A stretch of DNA of 64,000 bases, taken from positions 62,001 through 126,000 of the forward strand of contig JAMQCK010000025.1 of assembly GCA_024196135.1 (NCBI GenBank). Reading direction: 5' to 3'. Source of the DNA: Pleurotus ostreatus/Saccharomyces cerevisiae fusant. Its lineage: Eukaryota; Opisthokonta. The notes under the pieces are model-generated. The model was given only the letters and a program-made list of their open reading frames with translations, had not been told where the DNA came from and made no database searches. Within the stretch, counting starts at the first letter, position 1, and each line of letters starts with the position of its first letter. Position numbers and translations under genes: made by a program. Below, in pieces: positions 35,750 to 46,167 of the stretch.

Positions 35750-36950
35750 GGGATCTCGGCAAGCGTATGCAACGCAAGAGGTACTGGCTGCAAAGCGCGC
35801 CGCTATATAGAAGCCTTCGCATGAGTGACTGCATTCGTTGATGGGCAGTCTCTACTCGCCTTGGGGCGTAAGTGTATTGCCTCGAGAGGGACTATCGTAT
35901 GCCTGCGTGAGTGAGAGGAAACAAATAAGCGTGGCACATGAATTGTTGGATAGAAATAACGCACAGAAGTATGAACATTGCGCCTGTCGCCTTGAGGATA
36001 TCCGCGAAAGCCGTTGGACATCTACGTGAAGCGACATGATGGCAGAGCAAAGTTGTGGGAGGCGGCGAAATAGCACGGTGTAATATGGATAGAAAAAAGA
36101 AAAGCGGCACGGGGACAGCATCATGGGAAGAAGGGGATTGAGCGGGCAGGAAAGATAATCATATCAGCATACACGCGGCCATAATCTCAGTGGACAGGCG
36201 CCCACCGTGACAAATGACGCGTGGTCTGAAGTTCGAGGAGGAAAAGGCGGGGAAAGTGCTCAAAGAGCCAGGAGAAATCGCAGGTAAATTGGAGGGGTTG
36301 TAGAGGATGCTAGGGAGCGCTCTGAGGGGATGTAGGGTCGCCCAGGCGCCCAGCTTATAACCAGTACATCCTGAGGTGACCTTAGTGGGTCCAGTCACGA
36401 ATAACACCTGCCAAAGGTGGTAATTTTCTGCCGAGAGCCATCAAAAGGACATGCCGGATTGCTTCAGACAGAGGTTTTGCAACGAGGCGCCGCGGATGGG
36501 GTTAGGGGACAGAAAGGAAATTACTGAGATAGGCAGGCGGACCGCGTGGCTGGCGCTAGAGCCTACGCAGGGTCAGAGCGTCGAAGTTACAGCTCAGGGA
36601 GGGAGTGCAGGCCGCTGGATGTTCGTTCGAAGACGATGTATGAGCATTCGAGGCAGACAGACTTGAGCCAGGTCAAGACGGTAGTTGGGTTGGGTTCCCA
36701 GAGCACGCAGCCGTCGACAGGGCGGAATATAGATCCACGAAGGTGTCTATCTACGCTGTAAGCCAGTTCTTCACAGCACGACGCAGCGTTTCCTTTGCAG
36801 TAGATGATGGAGGGATCGGACAAGTTGGAGTCGGCATTTGCCGCAGTGCGAACGCGATCACGTGAAAAAAGATGTGTGCGCCAGACTGCGGCGCCGTGGC
36901 GTGCTCTGTACTGCACGGTGAAGCCCACTCAAGAGTTTCATTCAATCATA
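35750..36950. other. Intergenic with an unassigned ORF near its right end
   Basis: No supported gene. A minus-strand ORF (36587-36928, 113 residues) starts 23 bases from the left end of the MITE-like element. I cannot match it to a family, and it may be a gene remnant. ATCACGTG occurs at 36857-36864. Confidence 0.35.
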
Positions 36951-36977
36951 CTGTGGCTAAGTGTATGGAGGCAACCG
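36951..36977 (+). repeat. Left terminal inverted repeat
   Basis: Exact reverse complement of 37159-37185. Beginning CTGTGGCTAAG directly after a TA dinucleotide. Confidence 0.9.
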
Positions 36978-37158
36978 AATGAGGACCGTGACATGCGCAG
37001 GACAGGCAACCAGGGGTCGGGGAACCGTGACGGGGGCGAAGATATTGATTTTTTGACGATTTTCGGCGCCAAAACTGCCATATTTGGCAGGCCCTGAGGT
37101 CAAAAAGCCGACCGTGACCCGTGACCCCTGCAACGCAACCGGTCCTTCGTGACCGTGA

Positions 37159-37185
37159 CGGTTGCCTCCATACACTTAGCCACAG
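37159..37185 (-). repeat. Right terminal inverted repeat
   Basis: Exact reverse complement of 36951-36977, ending directly before a TA dinucleotide. Confidence 0.9.
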
Positions 37186-37187
37186 TA

Positions 37188-37636
37188 CACATATTGAGCC
37201 CATGTCTTATTCACGATATCAAGGAAAGAAAGCCAACATATACAGCTAAAAGATAGTAACAGGGATATAGAGGTCAGTAAGGACGCGTATGGTGTGATAA
37301 CCCGGCAAGACATAAGAGTGCGGATCCAGGAAAGCAAGGGAGAGTATATACAGCGAAAATCGACCATGATTATGTACACGGCCACGAAGACGAAGGGGCC
37401 AGTTTCCGGACCATGAACAGTGAAGGGTAATAGCAGTGAGATCCAAGGTGTGATGGATGATCCTACTCCGAAATCTCGACTTCAGAAGGGTAATAGCGTG
37501 TGCACCTGCACGAGCGGTATGTCCACGGGGCGAATAAGGAGAAATAAGAAAGTAAAGTTGGGGCGACCGAGCGCGCGTCTAAAGCAGGGTCCTGGGAGTA
37601 GGGTGAGCCCAAAATCAGCAGCGCATGCGAGGTCAC
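37188..37636. other. Intergenic between MITE-like element and histone-fold gene
   Basis: No gene seen. Probably the 3' UTR of the histone-fold gene. If the last exon splices at the GTAAGT at the stop (acceptor near 37590), four codons of alternative C-terminus would lie here. Confidence 0.4.
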
Positions 37637-40600
37637 TTACATAGCCTGAACAGCGACAGGATCAGCAGGCCTGTTCATCTTCTGCATAACGACTCGTGGG
37701 GCGGGAGAGACGATGGCTGCTCCCGCCGACGGCGGCCTCGGCAATGCCGTCGTAGGGGCGGGCGTCGGTGGAGCGATCGGCGTCGAGGTCATCGTCGCAG
37801 ACGCAGATGTCGTGCGCGAGACAGTGCTCGTCGACGAGTTCGCCACGGTGCCATCCCCTCTCAAATTTCGCTTCGCGCGCAGCTTGCGCGCGCCCGTGAC
37901 GTCCGGCATAGGGCCACCACCGAGCAGCATCTCCACCATCGCCTTCTCGAGCGCCGCATCCGATGGGCCGCTCCCTTGCGCCTGCATAGCGCCATGTGTG
38001 CCGTTCTGGTAGTCACTCAAAGGCGATGGGTACGGGTTGTCGTACTCAGCCTGGTCGACAGTGACACCGGACTTGGCGAGAAAAAGGTCGAAGATGACGC
38101 GGCACTCCTCCGGGCTGGTCGCCTTCGCGAACAGCCGACGCATCTCGCGGAGATCATCGTCGGTGACGGACGATGCAGGCTTGGTCGGGGTGGGGTATAG
38201 AGGGGGAACTGGTTTCCGCGTCGGAGAGGTCGCGCCAGACGCAGTCCTACGCTGCGTGCGGATGGTCGGGGAGATTGCCGTGTCGATGGTCGGCTTCCTG
38301 GACTCATTTGCATCCTCCCGAATGGATGATGTCCCATTCGTGAGAGATGTCTTGGACGGCGTATGATGAGGGGTGTTATGCTCGTAGCTATCTGCAGACC
38401 TGAGCGTCTGCGGACGCGACGGGGCGGGAGACGACGTGAGCGACCTCGACCCATCTCTTTCCCACACAGGCGGCTCCTTGCGCCCGTTGCTGGCAGAGGA
38501 TGGCAAACGAGCACGAGGGGTCTGCTGTTGCGGTGATGGGGCCGAGCTACTTTCGCCACCATCAGGTGGAGGCGAGATGGGGCGCAGCGGGTAACGGGGC
38601 GGAACAGGCTTCACAGCGGGCGGGAGGTTCGTCATCGAGGTCTTGTGCGCCAAGCGATTTGGCGTATCCGTCGTCGCCTCCGACCCTGCCCGCTCTCGTC
38701 GGTCATTCATGGACAGCTTGGACATCATGCGGACCAGCCTGCCCGACCCCTTGCGGCTAGATGTCGAGTCGTTGGATGGGGAAACGGTGACGTTGGGGCT
38801 GAATTCGACAGTTGGTGGAGGGCCCTGGGCAAGGAAGTCGATCATGTCCTGCGTCGCCTTCGACACAGCGGGTTTGTTGGACGGCGTCGAGGAGTGGGAT
38901 GATGTCGCGCGGATGGGCGTGCGCGGGGGAACATGTGACGGGGGAGGACGGCGCGCGTCGGGGGGACCATCGTTGAGGAAGTCGATCAGTTCGCGCGTCC
39001 CGGCAGTGGTCGGTGGTGAGCGCCGCACGGGCGTCTGTGGTGCCTTTATCTGCGTAGCTGTAATGACCTGGGCTTCCTCTTCGTCATCAGAGCCGTTCAT
39101 AATGTCGTCCAGGTCCATGGACTCGCGATTGCGCTGAACCCTGCGCGTCTTCTGCGGATAAGGATCCGCGTTGAAGCCCTGCGCTCCCCGGGAGCCAGGC
39201 ATGGGGTGGTGTGGTGTGCGCGGCATGTCGGTGGGGGATGACGGGGTATGAGAGGGGGCAGCGGACAAGGTGCGAGTTCGTGGTTGTTGAGCAAGCGCGA
39301 TGGGACGCTCAGGGGTCGTGGCGACGCTGGCACCGCGCGGGCGCGAGGGTGTCAATTGAGCCGGTTGCGAGGGGAAAGCCGCGTCCTCTTCGCCCTCTGC
39401 GATGGACTCGACGTGTCTGTTCGACGGCCGGCGCTGCTCGACGCGCGGGGCAGATGGGAGTTCGCTGTCAGATTTTTGGATTGAGAGGGGAGCCGGGCGC
39501 CGGTTGCGCTGATCCTTCTCGGCCTTGTAAACCTTAAGGAGTTCTAGCGTGCTGACATAATCCGATCGCTGGCCACTCACATCCATCGTCCTCAGCCTGT
39601 CGGGGGTGAGCGACACCTTCATCGTGTTCTCGTTGCGCATCAGCTCGTCGAACTCCTCCTGCAGCTCGGACTGGGGGGAAGGGCGGATCAGTGATAGGTG
39701 TTGGTGCGGCGCTATTGACACGCACCTCGACAGACATTGTGTCCGTTTGATGGGTAGCGTTACTGCGTCCAGAGTTGCTCCTCCTGTGTCGACCACCTTC
39801 CCCGTCCGAGGATGAACGTCCGAACATGCGCATACCTCGTCCTTTATCGGCAGAGGCTCTCGAGTCGGATCGTGGATGACTGTCGCGCGACAAGTTTGAG
39901 GCATCACCACTCTCATGATATGGTGATGATGTCCGTGACAGCGACATGCTGGTGTCGCGATGGAGAGACTTGCTGCGGCGAGGGGCTGGAGCCTTGCAGT
40001 GTTGTTCAATGCGTCCGTAAACTGCGGTTGCATGAGTGATGTGAGATCGCACGCAGTTAAAACGCACCTTCCAACGTCTTGAAGAATGAATATATCCCCT
40101 CCTCCTCGCAGAGCGCGGTGTACAGGTCTTGCATTGTGGCCATGGCGCGGCTGCTGTCCCGCGACGCGACGCGACTGACATCTGAAAGTATATGCCTGGT
40201 GGCGTGAGAAGTGTTCCGTGACACTGAACAGCTAGTTGCAGAACAGTAGGTGCCCCCTGTTCCCTCGGCCTCCCCGCTGCCCACGCGAGATATGATGCCA
40301 GGCGTGCCATGTCGAGCATCTGTGCCGCGCACCGACGCACTCGTCCGCATCATGCCGAAAGCAGCACATACTGGCTGATCTGCGCAGGGGGAGTTCAGGA
40401 TGACCCGTACGCCCAGCGAGCGCAAGGCACTTCCAGACGGCAACAATTTGCGCGTCCGGAGCGTACAGGCCACGCCCAGGGTGTTCGGCCCGAGCCAGCG
40501 TCTTCGGGGGGGAGGGGCATCTATGGCTTTGCAACTAGCTGAATAGGCGCTACTCACTCGCATGTGGATCTGCAGATCGTCAGTCAATGGCCACATATAA

Positions 40601-41203
40601 ACGGAGCGGGAACGCACTCCAGGATAGCCGTCAAGTACAGCGCAGCCGGTGCCACAAGCGCGCTGGCCTCCCCCGCCTTCTCCATCAGACGCGCTTCCGC
40701 AACCGTGTCCTCATCAGATTCGTTTAGCGTCGAATAGGCCGCGCATTTCAGGCGTAGCAGCTGCTCACACGTCAGCTGAGTGATCGGGGGCGACGGGGGA
40801 ACACGACGTGCGCGCGCCACGCACCTCGAATGCCCAAGAAATGTGGAAAGTCGCCGAGTCGTCCTCCGAGCCTGCGCCCGCGCCCCGCACCGGGTCCGTT
40901 CGGTCCCAGTACGCACGCAGCTCGACCTCCGCCTCTAGAAGCGCTTCCTTTCCGAGAGCGGTGGGCAGTACGCCGAGCAGGCCCGCGCGCAATCGGCTGG
41001 TGGCGAGCGAGCGCGCTGCGCCTAGGATTCGGAATAGGAACTCGTCCAGGAAGCCGTTCAGCGCCGCGAGAGCATCGGACTTGAGCTTGATCGGTCGTAT
41101 GTCGGAGAGGATAACGTCCGCGGAATGGGAAGATATGTACGAGGGGCCTTGGGGTGATGAGGAGGTGTGCGCCGCCACGAAGTGTGTCGCTCACCTTCAG
41201 CCA
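37637..41203 (-). CDS. Protein with probable N-terminal tandem histone fold and long disordered tail
   Basis: Seven exons (41194-41203, 40825-41147, 40618-40775, 40558-40569, 40068-40195, 39726-40021, 37637-39670) give 986 residues. Residues about 20-85 resemble histone H2B from helix 2 on (ALNGFLDEFLFRILGAARSLA, then LGVLPTALGKEALLEAEVEL). Residues about 145-205 resemble histone H2A (VAPAALYLTAILE ... HILSDVSRVASRDSSRAMATMQDLYTAL). The pair would form an intramolecular H2B-H2A-like pseudodimer, as in the histone domain of Sos. The remaining 780 residues are Ser/Pro/Arg-rich and disordered, with two similar short motifs (TRELIDFLNDGPP, TQDMIDFLAQGPP). Function is unknown to me. The 12-nt fourth exon and the 362-nt intron after it are the weakest joints. 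Confidence 0.75.
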
Positions 41204-41559
41204 TGACTGTAAAGAACGAAGGACTGTCGGCGAAGACAAGGCAGCGGGTATAATAAACAAGAACAAGGAGCGTCGAGGACCAGTCCGAAACCCGGCGGGG
41301 CGGTAAAGACGGACTTCGGAGATCAACGTTCAAGCCAAGAAGCGATCAGCCGTGCACGCGAACGCATAGCAACAACCAGATTTTAAATCTCCCCGAGCTC
41401 GATGGCGCCGAGCCTGCACCTGCCAGCGCACGATGGGGGAGCCATCTGTCAGGCTGCTGTCACGACAGAGTAGACTTCAAAGCAAGAAAGCAAGATATAT
41501 AGCCCACGATCATCAGAACCCTGCTCAGACCAAGAACACAAAGTGCGGGATCCAAGAAA
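41204..41559. other. Intergenic, promoter of histone-fold gene
   Basis: 356 bases between two minus-strand genes. No specific element recognised. Confidence 0.4.
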
Positions 41560-42732
41560 CTATATGTCATCACCCGTCAGGTCTATATACTCTGGCGAGG
41601 AAGCAGGAGCGGCTGTCTGTGCTTGAGTGTGCTCATCCGCGATGTGTATCTTCTCCTCCGACTGGTCGGGATCTAGAAGCTGAGTATCGCGAGAGCCTCC
41701 CTCTCCCCGGTCTTCCTCCATACCCTCCGGCTCTGGTTCAGGCAGCTGCACCCTCGCCCTGTCTCCTTTCCATACAAGGAACGCCTTGTCGATGTGGAAC
41801 AACGCTGTCGTCTCCGCCGAGAACAAGTCCTCGAAGCGTGTACCGCGCTTGATCCCATGCTCGCGCTTCTCCTTGTACTTAATGAAGGCGTACTCGTCCG
41901 TCTGCTTCAGAGACCTTCGCAAAGCAGCGAGGCTGGTGTACTTGGCGTACGGGTAGATGTTCGCGAGGATCTGTGGAGATGGATATATATCTGTTGTTTC
42001 GGAGTGCAATAATCTGACGTACCTTCGGACCAATGGTCTGGTGCCGTTGCGGCATGATAGGATACTGCTGAACGGGCGGCGTATCGTGCTGGCAGAATAA
42101 CGGCTTTGCTGGTAGTGGCGGACAAGGCAAATCGTCCGGATTGGGCTTGAAGAGTTGCATGCTGCACTTCAACTCATGATCACCTCGTCCCCTTTCGTGC
42201 ACTAGCTCATGGTGTTGCAGAAGTAGCTTCCCATTCTTGAAGTTGCGGTCGCAGTCTGCAGAGCTGCAAGTCAGAAGATGGCACAAGCGCGTAAGCTCCA
42301 GGGGACTTGCCCTCATAAGCGCAGAACAGCGGGGTGCGAGCATGATTCTCAACATGAGCAGACAACGCTCTTCTGGACGAGTACGTCTCCGAGCACCCTT
42401 GCCAAAGGCACTTACAAGTTGTCTGCAGGATCCTCATAAAAGATATGTCAGATCGATGCAGAAAGCGCTCACCCCTTCCTCAGCAAGGTGTACGTTCACC
42501 AGATGCCTCAAAAGCATTTCCCCGGAGCACAATCGCACCTCACACTTGTCCCACTTGCAAGGCATCTCGCGCCCGCGCGTGAGAGATAGAGACACGGCGC
42601 CTGCTTCGACGGGATCTGCAAGTGAATTGTATCAACATTGCAGCCCACTCTTGACAATAGAGAGCACGAACCATGACGGTTATAATTGGCGGGTGGTATG
42701 ATAAAGCTTGACCTCAGGATGTCTGAGCACAC
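41560..42732 (-). CDS. Three-finger C2H2 zinc-finger protein with SUMO-interaction-like tail
   Basis: Five exons (42672-42732, 42473-42615, 42311-42422, 42023-42255, 41560-41970) give 319 residues. Three C2H2 fingers lie in tandem: CKWDKC...HLVNVH, CLWQGC...HVENH and CAYEDC...HHELVH, all with CX4C and 12-residue spacing. The third finger is only complete if the intron at 42256-42310 is a GC-AG intron (G|GCAAGT to CTCTGCAG). The C-terminal part holds a charged region and ends SSPEYIDLTGDDI. IDLT next to acidic residues is a classic SUMO-interacting motif. Presumably a nuclear DNA-binding regulator; targets unknown. The first exon is supported only by frame and a GTTCGT donor. Confidence 0.78.
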
Positions 42733-42909
42733 AAAACAGTCAATAAACCATGATCATGCATACAAGACATAGTACTCAAGAAAAGAGTGTGCATGGCATG
42801 ACGAGTCAAAAAGGACGTCATCGACTCAAATAGCGCGGCGTCGACGCCCGAAGAAGCAAGAAAAGGAAGTGTAGGGGATAACGGTGGTCTAGTTGCATAC
42901 CAGCATAAC

Positions 42910-45900
42910 CTACTCGCCTTCTTCATCCACCGAAAAACCATCGTCCGAGCTTCCACCAACCAGATCGACCTCGCGCGACACCTCCGCTTCCTCTTGTGCG
43001 TCTGACGGAGCTGTCGAGGCATGCTTTGAACCCGAGGGGCCCCCGCCTGACGGTTCTTCTTCCTCGTCTGATGTCTCCTGCCGCCGCTTTCCCTTGGCCT
43101 TCGACCTCGCTCGAAGCCTCTGTAGGTCCCTTCCCACCCACTTCGGACGATGCTTGATATACACAGAGTCGAACTTGAGGACCTTCCGCTTCGCCCGCGA
43201 GATTGTGACTGTATGTTCGTCATCCGTGTCCAAGTCGACGGTAATAGGTTCGCCTTGACCGCCCGACTCCGTGGAAGCGCGCGAGGTGAGGAATAGCGGG
43301 GTCCTGGGCGACATACGGGGCGACGAGTGGGCGGAGGAGGAGGTCGGTGGCGGCGGCGCAGTTGGCGACTCGGGTCGAGGCGAAGGAGAATCCCGCCGTC
43401 GGACAGGCGCCGAGTGCACCACGGGTGTGAATTGGAATGATGCGGAGGGACTCGCAATGGACCTCTTCGACGACACGCTATCCCTCATCTTCTGCGCCAA
43501 GTCGATTCGCTTGGGCTGCGGTGTGCTGACAGAGACCGAGCTGGTAGCAGGTACTTTGCCTGACGGCGCCGGAGTCGCGGCAGATCCATTTGGAGTGGAA
43601 GAAGGTCCTGTTCGCTCCGCCCTAGATGTGGCAGCTGGCAGAACGTGCGACTTGTCCGCCGCCTGCGCGCTCCGGTTTCCTTCGCTGGACGAAGCAACCA
43701 GGGGGAGCGCGGGCGCCTGCGGAGGTAGAGGTGCAGAGCCCTGCTGCGATGTCGAAGGATTTGGTTGAGATGATGAAACGATAGGTTGAGTAGGTGCGTG
43801 AGCGACACCAGCCGGCCATGTAGCGGATGGAGCCGAGCGCTGCGCACTTTGCGCTTGATTCCAAGCCTGCGCCATCTTATGGTAGGGATTGACCTGCGGA
43901 CCTCCTGGCACTACAGGTGGCCGGGGCGGCACTGCGCCGATCGACGGCGGGAGCGATTGCGAGGCTGCAGGCAATTGCGATGGATCGTACGGCGTAACGC
44001 CTGTCAGCGGCTGCGTACGCTTAGAAGCGGGGTCTACATGGATGAAGCGAATCGGACGCGTTGACTGCCCATCGTTGCGGACTGCTACGATAGAAGGAGC
44101 AGAACCATATGCAGGCGCCGCAGTGGGAGCAGGGGCAGTCGTTTGGGTGGGCCGTGAATCGAGAGCAGGGTTGGAAGCAACAGAAGCAGGGTCAGCAGGC
44201 GGGGCAGGGGCAGATTCGTTGGCGGAGGCAGTACCAGGAGTCGCCGAAGTGCTGGAAGTCGCTGCTCGCGCATCGGATTGCACTGCTGCGTCGCTACCAG
44301 TCTCTTCCACATGCCTCCTCTTGGCGCTGGGTTCACCGCCACCCTCCGAAGGTCGTTTGCCACCCAGCATCCTGATTACGTCGCGCACGAGCGTTTTCTT
44401 GCGAGCAGCCCTGGGTGATAGAGTCGCATCGGACGACGTACTACTGCCTGCGCGAACGGGCGTCGACGGCGCTTCAGCATTACGAGTGGCCGTGCCAGTG
44501 GAGCTATTGGCATTTGACTGTCGCCGTGATGGTGCTGGTTGAGGCGCTGTCGTATTTGCTGAGGTCGACGCTGCGGCCGGTTGCACGTTGCTTTGATCAG
44601 CAGTGGGGATGTTGACGGTTACTGGGACTCCAGCTGCGACTGCACCATTCCGTGCGCTCTGCGCCCCAGTCACGGATGTACCATTGGTCGATGGCGTCGT
44701 CTGCTGCCCACTGGGCCGCGGCGGTTGCCAGTCCCAGGTTGGTATACCAGCCGAGTCGATGGTCTTGATAGCCAGCCCCGGCTCGAACGTTAATTCGCGT
44801 TGGTGGCCGTTGGCCTCCTTCCAGCGGTAAAGAATGCGCCCATCAGGAAGCTTGGTCGCCGTAAGCGCCTTGGTCATTGAGATGCTCGAGCCTGGCGCAG
44901 CGGTGCGGACCCAATTGTCGTAGTCCGGCTTGGCCACGAGATATCCGGAAGGCCTGTTTACAAGGACTTGTTCACGTGCGGCAGGCGCAGAGGGTATCTG
45001 CGTAGTGATGAGATTTCAGTCAGTATAATTATAATTAAGAGACTGACTGGGGTGGGCTGCGACGTTGTGGTAGGCGTCACGCTCTTCGATGGAACTTTTG
45101 GGAGATGAGCAGCCATCAAGCAACAGGCAGCTACATACGTACCCTGAGGCGCGTCGCTTGCACGCAGAGTTGGCCGTGGCGCTGCCCCAGTGCTAGCAGG
45201 CGTTGCAACTCGCGATACTTGTTCGCTGGGTGTGGCGTTCGGTGGACGGACATTGCTGAAGCTTTGGTTTGCGGGATACTGTGCTGTGGCCTGATTTGGG
45301 ATTGGTGGTGTTCTCGAGGTCGCCGCCAACCGCTGCTGCTGATGCTGCCTCTGCGCGTATAACTGCGCCTGATGCGCGGTTGGGGGTGCATATTGCGTTC
45401 GGGGAGAGGCCTGTTGAGCGGCAGCTAGCAATTGTGCGTGCTGGTAGACATTTGGTGGGTATGCGAAGCTTTGAGAAGGCTGGCTGTAGCTCTGCCCGGA
45501 CGTAGACGCGCTATTACCATAGCCCACCGCGACATGTTCGCCACTAGGACCTTGTTCAGACAAGCTCGGGTTGTACAGCATGCTCCCCGTTCCGCTAGCT
45601 TGCCCCGGATGTTGCATGTAGCTGGCGTTCCTCTGCGCAGTATGCATGTTCCCATTGGAAGAGCCTGCGACACTGGCAGACGTCTGTCCGTTACTCGAGG
45701 TGTACGTGTTGGACATATGGGAAGTACGACGCGCATGCTGTGGCTGCTTACTAGTCAGAGAAGGGGAAGGATCCGAGGACTTTGTCGCGTACTGTGTCTG
45801 TGACCTCCTCTATACGCGCCTGAGGCATCTCGGGAGGGCCGATCGCGAGGCGGCTCATAGGCCCGATCTCCCTCTCGAGTTGCTGTCTTTTCTGACTGCC

Positions 45901-46167
45901 CAACATGTTCAGTGAATGATCAGAGATACATTTGGTAGCCACGCACTCGAGAGCAGCTTGCGCCGCGTAAACCTCCCTCAACTCCTGCGCCTTCTGCAGC
46001 CGCTGCTGCTTGACCGTGTCCATGAAGCTCGCGAGAACTTTCTCATTCGAGGCCTTGTCCGCCTCGCTCGTCGCGTTAGGAATCCAGAGGCGCGAGAGGA
46101 GAGCCTTGGCATCGTCGGAGAGTGTATGCCATGCGCCGGATGCCTCCAGGTAGGGATCGTTGGCCAT
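42910..46167 (-). CDS. Large Ser/Pro/Gln-rich protein with conserved N-terminal and central segments
   Basis: I do not recognise the family. Six exons (45947-46167, 45752-45895, 45143-45693, 45048-45094, 44997 to 42910 as one exon after the others) give about 1016 residues. The N-terminal 120 residues are compact and helical (LSDDAKALLSRLWIP ... QLEREIGPMSRLAIG). Next is a Gln/Tyr/Ser-rich low-complexity stretch, then a structured-looking segment (YDNWVRT ... LPDGRILYRWKE), a long disordered Ser/Pro/Ala region and a basic/acidic C-terminus (KAKGKRRQETSDEEEE). This suggests a nuclear transcription or chromatin cofactor; that is inference. The join at 45694-45751 matters: without it the N-terminal part would end as a separate 121-residue protein 35 bases before the next ATG. 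GTCACGTG at 46215-46222 lies 48 bases upstream. Confidence 0.68.

Larger units (their letters stand above)
36951..37185. mobile_element. MITE-like element with perfect terminal inverted repeats and TA flanks
   Basis: 235 bases bounded by a perfect 27-bp inverted repeat (36951-36977 and 37159-37185; outer end CTGTGGCTAAG). A TA dinucleotide flanks each side (36949-36950, 37186-37187), as in Tc1/mariner-type insertions. The interior carries six copies of CGTGAC (36987, 37026, 37113, 37120, 37148, 37154) in subterminal positions and an AT-rich centre with a small hairpin (CTGCCA/TGGCAG, 37075-37090). No ORF is present, so the element would need a transposase in trans. Confidence 0.85.
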
